The position numbers and the translations under genes are program-made. DNA of 64,000 nucleotides, from contig NZ_LMUP01000003.1 of NCBI RefSeq assembly GCF_009765875.1, positions 62,001 to 126,000 on the forward strand, written 5' to 3'. The stretch comes from Pedobacter sp. L105 (GTDB taxonomy: Bacteria; Bacteroidota; Bacteroidia; Sphingobacteriales; Sphingobacteriaceae). Below, one piece after another: positions 43,997-52,095 of the stretch. The notes under the pieces are model-generated. The model was given only the letters and a program-made list of their open reading frames with translations. It was not told the origin of the DNA and searched no databases. Each line of letters starts with the position of its first letter. The stretch's first letter is position 1.

Positions 43997-45322
43997 ATGT
44001 ATTACTTTAATAAAAAATTAACCCTCATTTGTTGCACGATCTTCCTGCTGAACAATGCCAAAGCTCAGCAAGCCCCGAAGATGCAATTGTCTATTTCCCA
44101 GGTATGGGATAAGGTGTCTGCCAATAACAAAGCGATCAAGATGCAGGACCTGAGGGTCCAGCGTACAGTAGAAGGTATTAAAGATGCGAAAGCGGAACGT
44201 CTTCCGGAAATTACGGCTGACGGTCAATACTCTAAGATTACTAATGTCCCTATCTATAACAATGGTTTGTTAAAAGCGCATACAGAATATGAAGCTGTAC
44301 ATACGTTATACAGCTTTGGCGGGGATGCTTACTTTAACTTGTACAATGGCGGTAAAGTAAACGTCAGGATAGATGAAGAAAAGAAAGAAAGCGAAATTGC
44401 AACCGAGCAGAAAAACCTGACTACTGAAGAAATGAAATTAAGGGCAACGGCCTATTATCTCGACCTTCAGCGCAGCCATATTTTCAAAGACCTGCTGTTG
44501 AAAGATATCAGTACTCAGGAAAAACAGCTGGAAGAAATCAAACAGCTCCTTAAAAACGGGGTGATCTTAAAAAGTGATGTGTTGCGGGGAACGCTGAAAT
44601 TATCAAGACAGAAAATGTCACTGATACAACTCGATAATGATATTCTCATCGCTAACCAGAAACTTAATATTCTTACTGGTTTACCCGATGAAACCGTGAT
44701 TGAGCCTGTAGACGATGAAAAAAGTGAGCTTCCTGTTTTAAAACCTTATGCAGATTACCTGAATGACGCGATGGAACATTCTTATGCTTTTAAGATATCT
44801 CAAAAAGAAACTGAACTGAGTAAACTCGATATAAAAAATGTAAAGGCTAACGGCGCTATTAAACTGGGTCTCTTCACCAATTACAATTACACTTATCCAC
44901 AGATTTTATTATATCCCTATTCAATGGCTATTTATGGTTTGGGTTTCTCTGGTATTAAAGCAAGTATTCCAATTTCAGCTTTATATACCAATAGGCATAA
45001 AGTAAAGGCGGCCGAGCTGAAATATAAACAGCAGGAAGTAGAGCATGCGGATACAGAGGACAGGCTAAGACAGGAAGTGAATGAATCTTATTTGCGATAC
45101 AAAGAAGCACTGATCCGTATTGATGTAGCCAAAGAAAATATCAATCAGGCGACTGAGAATTTAAGGATTGTGAACAACACTTATTTCAATCAGCTTTCAT
45201 TGATCACTGATCTGCTGGATGCAGATACCCAATTGCTACAAACCCGTTTCGATTATGCAGCTGCAAGGATAGCAGCTCAATTACAATATTATCAATTACA
45301 AAAGGCCATAGGTAACCTCTAA
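43997..45322 (+). CDS. TolC-family outer membrane efflux protein
   Basis: Outer-membrane channel of 441 residues with signal peptide (NNAKAQ end at residue 24). The start at ATG 43997 is preferred to a TTG 18 bases earlier, which lies within the promoter. Two outer-membrane-efflux halves carry long amphipathic helices, including LRATAYYLDLQRS, LLKNGVILKSDVLRGTLKLSRQ and the repeat in the second half, ELKYKQQEVEHADTEDRLRQEVNESYLRYKEA (quoted in part). It pairs with the HlyD and MFS genes, whose first codons follow immediately. Confidence 0.9.
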   Translation: MYYFNKKLTLICCTIFLLNNAKAQQAPKMQLSISQVWDKVSANNKAIKMQDLRVQRTVEGIKDAKAERLPEITADGQYSKITNVPIYNNGLLKAHTEYEAVHTLYSFGGDAYFNLYNGGKVNVRIDEEKKESEIATEQKNLTTEEMKLRATAYYLDLQRSHIFKDLLLKDISTQEKQLEEIKQLLKNGVILKSDVLRGTLKLSRQKMSLIQLDNDILIANQKLNILTGLPDETVIEPVDDEKSELPVLKPYADYLNDAMEHSYAFKISQKETELSKLDIKNVKANGAIKLGLFTNYNYTYPQILLYPYSMAIYGLGFSGIKASIPISALYTNRHKVKAAELKYKQQEVEHADTEDRLRQEVNESYLRYKEALIRIDVAKENINQATENLRIVNNTYFNQLSLITDLLDADTQLLQTRFDYAAARIAAQLQYYQLQKAIGNL

Positions 45323-46380
45323 TGAAAACGCAGAATAACTACACACAAACCGATCGTTTAATTACCAAAATAACGGCATGGATAGCCGGAATCATCACCA
45401 TAGCATTGGCTGTTTGGGGAGTGATTACCGTGATAGACTTGTATAGCAATGAAGAAACCAATGATGCCCAGGTAGAGGAATATATTAATCCGATTACTTC
45501 CCGTGTAATCGGTTATATCAGGGAAATCAAATACGAAGAGAACCAGGAAGTAAAAAAAGGGGATACACTGCTGATCATAGATAACAGTGAGTATAAGTTA
45601 CAGCAGGAGGAAGGGGAAGCAGCCCTGACCAATGCCCAGGCACAGATCAATGTGCTGGAAAGTAACGTTACCACTACCTCAAAAATGACTGAGGCAGGTT
45701 TATCGCAGATCGCATCGGCTAAAGCTAAGTTGTTAAGACAGCAACAAGACTACGACCGCTATTCTAAATTATTTAAGGTAGAATCTGCCACACAACAGCA
45801 GCTGGAAAACAGCAGGGCAGCATTGGATGTAGCTACCTCAGAATACCAGGCGGCAAAAGAAAATTATCAGGCTTCTTTATCAAAAGTAAATGATATTAAA
45901 GCGCAGAAAGGGGTTTATGAAGCAGAGATCCTGCGTCGTAAAGCTTTGCTTAACCGTAGTAAACTCGATGTGGGTTATACGGTAATCAGGGCCCCTTACA
46001 ATGGTAAAATGGGAAGAAGGACAATACAGGAAGGACAGATCATCCAGCCAGGGCAAACATTAGCCTTTATTGTTGATCAGGATGCCGGCAAATGGGTGAT
46101 TGCCAATTTCAAGGAAACCCAGATTGAACATATGCATATCAATGGAAGTGCAGAGATCACCGCTGATGCTTTTCCAGGAAAAAAATTTAAAGGTGTGATT
46201 ATCTCTCTTTCACCTGCTACGGGAGCGCGGTTTTCTTTACTGCCACCCGATAATTCGACAGGTAATTTTGTGAAAATTGTACAGCGTATACCCGTAAAAA
46301 TTAAATTGACAGAAAGCCCGGCGGTGATAGAACAGCTGCGTGCCGGAATGAATGCCAACGTAACGATAAAAAAGGACTAA
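45322..46380 (+). CDS. HlyD/EmrA-type membrane fusion protein
   Basis: Periplasmic adaptor of 352 residues. One helix anchors it at about 17-38. The lipoyl half-motifs flank a coiled-coil hairpin: EIKYEENQEVKKGDTLLIIDNSEYKLQ (first) and APYNGKMGRRTIQEGQIIQPGQ (second), quoted in part. The beta-barrel part follows (VIANFKETQIEH). This is the EmrA form. It overlaps the TolC stop by one base and is followed after one base by the MFS gene, so the three form one tight operon for export of a hydrophobic drug or metabolite. Confidence 0.92.
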   Translation: MKTQNNYTQTDRLITKITAWIAGIITIALAVWGVITVIDLYSNEETNDAQVEEYINPITSRVIGYIREIKYEENQEVKKGDTLLIIDNSEYKLQQEEGEAALTNAQAQINVLESNVTTTSKMTEAGLSQIASAKAKLLRQQQDYDRYSKLFKVESATQQQLENSRAALDVATSEYQAAKENYQASLSKVNDIKAQKGVYEAEILRRKALLNRSKLDVGYTVIRAPYNGKMGRRTIQEGQIIQPGQTLAFIVDQDAGKWVIANFKETQIEHMHINGSAEITADAFPGKKFKGVIISLSPATGARFSLLPPDNSTGNFVKIVQRIPVKIKLTESPAVIEQLRAGMNANVTIKKD

Positions 46381-46381
46381 A

Positions 46382-47977
46382 ATGAGTTTAGCACAACCGG
46401 TATTTAAATCGTGGGCCCCTGTATGGCTGATCAGGATCACTATTTTCCTGCTCATCACACCCAGTTTGCTGCTGTTTACCTTATCTACTGCCAGTTCAGT
46501 TGCGGCAGCTGGCTATTATGGAATTGAGCCTGCCGATGTGCTGTATTCTATGATTGTATTTTATGCCGCATTAGCCGGGTTTTTTGCTTTGGAAAGAAGG
46601 TTTTTTACTTTCTTCGCTACTAAGGAGTACTTTTTAATCTGTATGGTGATCGAAGCAATTACCTGTTATGCCTGTTTTCATACCAATAATCTTTATGTAC
46701 TGTTGCCTGTTCGCTTTATCCAGGGGTTGGCCAACTGTATGTCTACCAGTATTCTGATCACCCTGATGTTTGGGAGCTTACAAAGTGAAAGGGCTAAGGA
46801 AATCGGATATTCTGTATTTTATGGGTTATTACTGGCTATAGCACCCATTTCTGCACTCATTACTTCCCCGATCATTGATGATTTTGATTTTAATGTATTG
46901 TATAAGTTTATTATTTTCTCTTTCGTTCCCGGTAGTGTGGTCTTACTGCTGATCATGAATAATGTACGGTTAAACAGGAAAATGCCTCTCTATCAGGTAG
47001 ACTGGTATAGTTTTGTACTCTATTCTGGTATGCTGTGCTCCATAGGTTATGTGTTGTTATATGGGCAGCAGTATTACTGGCTGCAGGATAAACGGATTGT
47101 TATAAACCTGATTGCCAGTGCTGTGCTGATGGTGATCAATATTCTTCGTCAGCTTCATCAGAAACGCCCATATATTGACCTGACTATTTTTAAAAGGAGA
47201 AATTTTGTGGTCGGCGCAGTGATGATCTTTCTGCTTTATTTAGTGCGCGGGGCTTTTGGGATTACCACACTTTATTTTGGTTCAACATTGGGGATGGACC
47301 CAAGAAATATAGGTTATCTGCTTATTGTCAATCTTATAGGGATTGTCATAGGAAGCCTTGTATCTTCAAGAATGGTGATCTTGAGAAGGCCAATGCGCTT
47401 AATATGGTTATATGGCTTTTTCATTTTACTGATCTTTCATTCCTGGATGTGGTTTTTATTCAGTACCCAGGCTGATGCGCTGACCTTTGCCGTCCCATTG
47501 TTTCTTCAGGGGGCAGGAGTGGGGATGCTGATGACGCCTATTATCATTTTTATGATCTCCTCAGTGCCCGGTCATTTAGGGAGTTCGGCCTCGGCAGCAG
47601 GTGTTTTTTTTCGCTTTATGGGTTTTTGCACCAGCATAGCCCTGGTAAATTATTTTTCACTGCGTTTCAAAACAGATCATATGAACCGTTTTCAGGATCA
47701 GTTAAGCAGTTTAAATCCGGTTGTTGCAGAACGTTTAAAAATGTACACAGGGGCACTCACTTCAAAAGGTGTAGCTCCGGATCAGGCGGCTAAAATTGCC
47801 CGGGGATTGTTAAACAGATCTGTAGAAGCGCAGGCATCCCTGCGTACAATGATGGATTATTATTTATTGGTTAGCATTTTAATTGCTGTTATACTGCTGA
47901 TCATTGCCCTCATTCCATACCTGAACAGGACAAAAATTAATCTAAAATCTAATCAGCCAGCTCCCGCAGGTTACTGA
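46382..47977 (+). CDS. MFS drug efflux transporter, DHA2 (EmrB)-like
   Basis: Proton-driven exporter of 531 residues with 14 predicted helices, as in the DHA2 family. The first helix is near 18-38 and the last near 495-515. Parts such as FIQGLANCMSTSILITLMFGS and VGMLMTPIIIFMISSVPGHLGSSASAAGVFFRFMG (quoted in part; antiporter-type G-x-x-x-G region) match this group, though the usual motif A is weak. It completes the TolC-HlyD-MFS pump. Its last seven bases overlap the end of the convergent small gene at 47971. Confidence 0.88.
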   Translation: MSLAQPVFKSWAPVWLIRITIFLLITPSLLLFTLSTASSVAAAGYYGIEPADVLYSMIVFYAALAGFFALERRFFTFFATKEYFLICMVIEAITCYACFHTNNLYVLLPVRFIQGLANCMSTSILITLMFGSLQSERAKEIGYSVFYGLLLAIAPISALITSPIIDDFDFNVLYKFIIFSFVPGSVVLLLIMNNVRLNRKMPLYQVDWYSFVLYSGMLCSIGYVLLYGQQYYWLQDKRIVINLIASAVLMVINILRQLHQKRPYIDLTIFKRRNFVVGAVMIFLLYLVRGAFGITTLYFGSTLGMDPRNIGYLLIVNLIGIVIGSLVSSRMVILRRPMRLIWLYGFFILLIFHSWMWFLFSTQADALTFAVPLFLQGAGVGMLMTPIIIFMISSVPGHLGSSASAAGVFFRFMGFCTSIALVNYFSLRFKTDHMNRFQDQLSSLNPVVAERLKMYTGALTSKGVAPDQAAKIARGLLNRSVEAQASLRTMMDYYLLVSILIAVILLIIALIPYLNRTKINLKSNQPAPAGY

Positions 47978-48288
47978 CGGATGATCCTTTCATCCTTGTC
48001 TTCGTGCGCGTCCCTTTGCCCGTTGCCAAGGTCGGTTTTGGTGTTTTCGCCGAAGATGGAATCGTCATTTTTTGGTACTGATGGGGTAGAATCGTCTCCA
48101 TTTGCTGATTTTGGTTCACTTTTTAACCCATCTGTTTGATTTAAATTTTCAATCGCCGGCGCTCCAGCTGCATTGCGGTGATCGGAGTTGCTATTGAACT
48201 TTGGAAAGGTCTCGTTTTGAGGTTTTTCAACGTTATAGTGCTCTGAACCAACTACTTTCGGGTTTTCTTTTTCGTTTTCGTTTTCCAT
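47971..48288 (-). CDS. Small disordered hydrophilic protein, unknown
   Basis: Protein of 105 residues. The start MENENEKENPK is chosen over an ATG 12 codons upstream, where the added stretch lacks a good context. It is almost entirely polar: rich in Asn, Asp, Glu, Lys, Ser and Pro, with no predicted fold, signal or helix. Sequences like this are common short hypothetical proteins in Pedobacter-type genomes, perhaps stress-related. The gene overlaps the MFS end by seven bases on the opposite strand. Confidence 0.6.
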   Translation of the reverse strand: MENENEKENPKVVGSEHYNVEKPQNETFPKFNSNSDHRNAAGAPAIENLNQTDGLKSEPKSANGDDSTPSVPKNDDSIFGENTKTDLGNGQRDAHEDKDERIIRQ

Positions 48289-48391
48289 GATATTGTTCTT
48301 TTGAATAGGTAGTTTAACTAACAAACCCGTTCTTAAATGGTTTTAAATAAACATCTATATATATTAAAAGGCAATATTCGAACGTTAATCA

Positions 48392-48422
48392 TTTGGAAGA
48401 AAACCAATAATTATTAACTTTA
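48392..48422 (+). promoter_or_regulatory. Strong promoter of the histone H1-like gene
   Basis: TTTG (48392-48395), 19 bases, TAACTTTA (48415-48422). Spacing is exactly the Bacteroides consensus and the -7 element has one mismatch to TAnnTTTG. The ATG follows at 48456. Confidence 0.65.
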
Positions 48423-48455
48423 AGCCCATAAATCAAATTTAATTAACAAAATATC

Positions 48456-48635
48456 ATGGAAAAATTCGCAAAATTAAAAGAGTTAATCGCCGGAGTTGAG
48501 GCAGATGCTGACAAGTTTTACAATTCAGGTAATGGTGCTGCTGGTACAAGAGTACGTAAAGCTATGCAAGATTTGAAAACCCTTGCTCAGGACATCCGTA
48601 CTGAAGTAACTGAAAAGAAAAACAGCGATAAATAA
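48456..48635 (+). CDS. Histone H1-like protein (Hc1 family)
   Basis: Basic/acidic helical protein of 59 residues: MEKFAKLKELIAGVEADADK then GNGAAGTRVRKAMQDLKTLAQDIR and a lysine-rich tail. It matches the short Bacteroidota form of the Hc1/histone H1-like family as I remember it (start MEKF, AAGTRVRKAMQDLK), but the tail is much shorter and less lysine-rich than chlamydial Hc1. It is thought to bind DNA as a nucleoid protein. Strong promoter upstream and terminator downstream support high expression as a single gene. Confidence 0.8.
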   Translation: MEKFAKLKELIAGVEADADKFYNSGNGAAGTRVRKAMQDLKTLAQDIRTEVTEKKNSDK

Positions 48636-48670
48636 ATAATTAGTTTTTGCTGATAGCATACTAAGAGAAG

Positions 48671-48703
48671 ATCCCGGTTGGTATTTACTAACCGGGATTT
48701 TTA
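48671..48703 (+). terminator. Terminator of the histone H1-like gene
   Basis: Arms ATCCCGGTT (48671-48679) and AACCGGGAT (48690-48698), extendable inward by three pairs with one G-U, followed by a T run. Confidence 0.85.
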
Positions 48704-48788
48704 TTTGTTAGCCAATTTGTATTTTTAAAATTGATTTCTGTTTTATATTTATAAATAATCTATTTTTATCTTTTCAATAGCTCTCAGC

Positions 48789-49565
48789 ATGGTTAATACA
48801 TTTAAAAGAAATATCCGTCTAGGCCTGGGCATATCGCTTTTGGCTTTAATTCTAAGTTCCACTGCTTCTTATGTCAGTATCCGGAAATTACTGGAAAGTA
48901 ACGAATGGTTAAACCATACCAGTGTGGTTATCCAGGGGCTCGACGATATCCTTTCCCGCATGAAGGATGTGGAAACGTCCCAACGGGGTTATCTGCTGAC
49001 CGGAGACCAAGTGTTCTTAGAACCTTACACTGGTTCAAGGGAGGATGTAACAACCGATGTTGATCATATTCAATTGCTTACCGCTGATAATAAGTGGCAG
49101 CAAAAGGATATTCCATACTTAAATAGCCTGATCAATCAAAAATATGCAATTGTTGACCGTACAATTTCCGATAAGAAAAACGGTATTTCTGTAACTAAAA
49201 CGTCTTTGCTGGAAGGTAAGGGCATCATGGATCATATCAGGAAGCAGATCCATCTGATGAAGTACCGTGAGCATCAACTGATGGTTGCCAGAACTTCAAG
49301 AGTAAATCGCTTCGCTACTTTTACACCCCTGCTGATTCTGCTGGCTTCTCTGGTAGCTGTAGTGGTGACTTTTGTTTTTTACCGTCGCATGAAAGCCAAT
49401 CTGGCTGATAATCAGTTTCTAATGGAAGAACTGGAAAGAAAAGAAAAAAGTACACAAAAAAATATTGCAATGATCAGTAACCTGGCAGAGCAACTGGCAA
49501 AAGGTAATTACGATGTGAGAATTAAAGACAACGATTTAAAACCTCCGCGTGATAATCCTTTTTAA
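48789..49565 (+). CDS. CHASE3-domain sensor protein without output domain
   Basis: Membrane protein of 258 residues. Helix 1 lies at about 12-29 and helix 2 at 176-197. Between them is a CHASE3 sensing domain of about 145 residues, recognisable by VETSQRGYLLTGDQVFLEPY and the spacing of its helices. After the second helix come a coiled-coil linker (EELERKEKSTQKNIAMISN) and a HAMP-like tail (LAKGNYDVRIKDNDLK), and the protein ends. In Pedobacter-type genomes this head is usually followed by a histidine kinase or response domain; here a stop follows. It may be a partner protein or a truncated kinase. The LysR gene starts ten bases later. Confidence 0.75.
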   Translation: MVNTFKRNIRLGLGISLLALILSSTASYVSIRKLLESNEWLNHTSVVIQGLDDILSRMKDVETSQRGYLLTGDQVFLEPYTGSREDVTTDVDHIQLLTADNKWQQKDIPYLNSLINQKYAIVDRTISDKKNGISVTKTSLLEGKGIMDHIRKQIHLMKYREHQLMVARTSRVNRFATFTPLLILLASLVAVVVTFVFYRRMKANLADNQFLMEELERKEKSTQKNIAMISNLAEQLAKGNYDVRIKDNDLKPPRDNPF

Positions 49566-49574
49566 AAGATCATT

Positions 49575-50471
49575 ATGTCAGATTTTCGTTTAGAAGTTTT
49601 TTATACTGTAGCCAGGCGTCTCAGTTTTACCAAAGCTGCGGCCAGTCTATTTATTACTCAACCGGCTGTAACCAAACATATTTATGAATTGGAGCAACAA
49701 TATGATAATAAACTTTTTGAGCGTAACGGCAATAAAATCAAGCTGACCATTGCCGGAGAAATCCTTTTCAGTCACACAGAATCTTTATTTGATATCTACC
49801 GGAAAATAGACTTTGATATGAATGCCCTCGTTCATAAAAAGGAAGGGATATTACACATGGGAGCAAGTACTACCGTTTCGCATTATGTGATTGCACCTCT
49901 ATTGGCAGGCTTCAGGAAAAAGTTTGAAGCTATTCAAATTAATCTGATCAATGGTAATACGGAGCAGATTGAAAAGTCGCTGCTGGATAAAGAAATAGAA
50001 ATGGGGATCATCGAAGGAAGGTCCAGAAACCCGGAGATCAGTTATACCGAATTCATTAAAGATGAGATTGTGCTGGTTTGCGGTAAAAATCACCCGCTGG
50101 CCGGTCGAGCTGAAGTAGGGGCTGAGTTATTAAAATCCAGCTCCTTTGTGATGCGTGAACAAGGTTCGGGCACGCTGGAAGTGATTGATTATTCACTAAA
50201 AGAAGTGAACATGAGCATTGCTGATCTAAAGGTGGAAATTCAATTGGGAAGTACAGAAAGCATTAAATCTTACCTCCAATATTCCGATTGCCTGGCCTTT
50301 ATTTCCATCCATGCGCTAACCAATGAATTACAGAGCGGAACACTTAGAGTTATAGACGTTGAAGGATTGACTATCGCCCGTAATTTCTATTTTATCCATT
50401 TACAAGGTAAAACGGATGGTTTAACAGAAGTTTTCCAACGGTACGCCAGGCTATTCTATAACTTAAAGTAA
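49575..50471 (+). CDS. LysR-family regulator paired with YeiH
   Basis: Regulator of 298 residues. The N-terminal winged HTH (residues 1-60) has FTKAAASLFITQPAVTKHI as its recognition part. The C-terminal periplasmic-binding-like effector domain spans about 90-295. It lies 73 bases upstream of a YeiH-type exporter, the arrangement seen in E. coli (yeiE-yeiH), where the LysR regulator responds to sulfite. That role is likely here by analogy. It follows the CHASE3 gene closely, so may share its transcript. Confidence 0.9.
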   Translation: MSDFRLEVFYTVARRLSFTKAAASLFITQPAVTKHIYELEQQYDNKLFERNGNKIKLTIAGEILFSHTESLFDIYRKIDFDMNALVHKKEGILHMGASTTVSHYVIAPLLAGFRKKFEAIQINLINGNTEQIEKSLLDKEIEMGIIEGRSRNPEISYTEFIKDEIVLVCGKNHPLAGRAEVGAELLKSSSFVMREQGSGTLEVIDYSLKEVNMSIADLKVEIQLGSTESIKSYLQYSDCLAFISIHALTNELQSGTLRVIDVEGLTIARNFYFIHLQGKTDGLTEVFQRYARLFYNLK

Positions 50472-50491
50472 TGGCAGATCAAATTTAACAA

Positions 50492-50523
50492 TTTGACTGG
50501 CCTTCCTGTTAGTGACACCTTTG
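50492..50523 (+). promoter_or_regulatory. Promoter of the YeiH gene
   Basis: TTTG (50492-50495), 20 bases, CACCTTTG (50516-50523), one mismatch to TAnnTTTG. Transcription would start close to the GTG start codon at 50544. LysR binding sites are expected here. Confidence 0.5.
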
Positions 50524-50543
50524 TTTAACAAAAAACAAAGATC

Positions 50544-51479
50544 GTGGAACTCAACCTCACTACCAGAAAAATCATTTTTATCATTGCCGCACTGGTTTGC
50601 CTGCTGCCTTTAATGTCTCCTCCTTTAGCCCTTTTGCTCGGATTAATACTCGCGCAGCTCATGGAACATCCTTACCAGCACTTCAATCATAAAGCTACCA
50701 ATTGGTTGTTAAAAGTATCTGTTATAGGCCTTGGTTTTGGGATGGATGTATTCAGCGCAATGATGGCGGGAAAGGAAGGAATACTGTTTACAATCGTTTC
50801 TATCTTCGGTGTATTGACACTCGGATACATACTGGGGAAGATCTTCAAAATTGAACTTAAAACATCATTTCTAATCTCAGCCGGTACTGCCATCTGCGGT
50901 GGAAGTGCCATTGCAGCTTTGTCTCCTGTAATGAAAGCCGATGAAAAGGACATATCAGTTTCATTGGGAATTGTGTTCGTCCTGAATTCTGTAGCCCTGT
51001 TTCTATTTCCTGCTATAGGACATGCTTTAAACTTATCACAAAGCCAGTTTGGAATGTGGTGCGCCATTGCCATTCATGATACGAGTTCTGTAGTTGGGGC
51101 TGCCAGTAAATATGGAAACCAGGCTTTGCAGCTAGCTACCACGGTAAAACTGGCCCGTGCATTATGGATTGTACCTGTAGCTTTTGGCACTGCTTTTCTG
51201 TTTAAAAGCGAGAAGGCGAAAGTTCAGGTTCCTTATTTTATAGGCCTGTTTATTTTAGCGATGCTGGCTAATACCTACCTGCCATCCGTACAAAACATTG
51301 CCCCTTATGTAGTAAACCTGGCAAAAAAGGGGCTGACTTTAACTTTGTTCCTTATTGGAAGCGGCTTGTCGGTTAAAGTGATCCGGTCAGTGGGCGTGAA
51401 ACCTTTTCTGCAAGGGGTTATTTTATGGGTAGTGATTTCTTCTGCTTCGCTTTGGGCCATTGTAACGCTGGTTGCTTAA
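50544..51479 (+). CDS. yeiH: YeiH-family (UPF0324) putative sulfate/sulfite exporter
   Basis: Inner-membrane protein of 311 residues with about ten helices. Diagnostic stretches are KVSVIGLGFGMDV, LISAGTAICGGSAIAALSPVM (about 111-130) and WCAIAIHDTSSVVGAA. The start is GTG at 50544, fitting the promoter just upstream. YeiH proteins are poorly studied, and export of a sulfur oxyanion is the proposed role, supported here by the LysR gene alongside. Confidence 0.9.
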   Translation: MELNLTTRKIIFIIAALVCLLPLMSPPLALLLGLILAQLMEHPYQHFNHKATNWLLKVSVIGLGFGMDVFSAMMAGKEGILFTIVSIFGVLTLGYILGKIFKIELKTSFLISAGTAICGGSAIAALSPVMKADEKDISVSLGIVFVLNSVALFLFPAIGHALNLSQSQFGMWCAIAIHDTSSVVGAASKYGNQALQLATTVKLARALWIVPVAFGTAFLFKSEKAKVQVPYFIGLFILAMLANTYLPSVQNIAPYVVNLAKKGLTLTLFLIGSGLSVKVIRSVGVKPFLQGVILWVVISSASLWAIVTLVA

Positions 51480-51508
51480 ACAAAACAGAATTATATAAAA
51501 AGTAAGTC

Positions 51509-51516
51509 TAATTTTG
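51509..51516 (+). promoter_or_regulatory. -7 promoter element of the copper pair
   Basis: TAATTTTG, an exact TAnnTTTG match, 80 bases before the DUF3347 ATG. No convincing -33 element. Confidence 0.4.
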
Positions 51517-51596
51517 TAAAGACCAGAGGGGCAAAGGATTTTACCTTTACACTTTGATAATATCAGTTAATCCATGAATTTAGTTAATTATTAGCT

Positions 51597-52094
51597 ATGA
51601 AAAAGATCATCTTCATCCTTACCCTGCTTACCACAACTTTCAGTCTGCAAACATTTGCAACAAACAGCGCAGCGTCTCCTCTTTCGGCTCTATTGAACAG
51701 TTATTTTGATGTTAAAAATGCACTGGTAAATTCTGATGGTATTGCGGCAGCAGCAAAATCAAAAGAATTGTTAGCTACTATTGAAGCTGTTGATGTGAAA
51801 AACCTTTCTACTGATGACGCCAAAGTTTTTCTGCCTTTAAAAGAAAAGCTGAGTGTATCCGCCAAAGCCATTGCTGGAGCAAAAGATATTGCTGCACAAA
51901 GAAGTTCTTTCGCAAATCTGTCAACAGATTTTTATGCATTGACTAAAAATGTAAAGATCAGCAGTACGCCTGTTTATTATGCTTATTGTCCAATGACAAA
52001 AAACTATTGGCTAAGCAATGATCAGGTGATCAAAAATCCTTATTTCGGAAAACAAATGCTAAGCTGTGGAACAGTTAAAGATACGTTGATCTAA
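51597..52094 (+). CDS. DUF3347 periplasmic protein (copper-associated)
   Basis: Exported protein of 165 residues with signal peptide (QTFATNS end at about 24). The DUF3347 domain (about 30-145) has LLNSYFDVKNALVNSDGIAAA and the C-terminal YAYCPMTKNYWLSND..IKNPYFGKQMLSCG, in which a CPM/.../Cys motif could bind copper. DUF3347 domains accompany heavy-metal efflux and copper proteins in Bacteroidota. The stop is one base before the multicopper oxidase gene, so both are translated from one transcript and act on copper together. Confidence 0.88.
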   Translation: MKKIIFILTLLTTTFSLQTFATNSAASPLSALLNSYFDVKNALVNSDGIAAAAKSKELLATIEAVDVKNLSTDDAKVFLPLKEKLSVSAKAIAGAKDIAAQRSSFANLSTDFYALTKNVKISSTPVYYAYCPMTKNYWLSNDQVIKNPYFGKQMLSCGTVKDTLI

Positions 52095-52095
52095 A

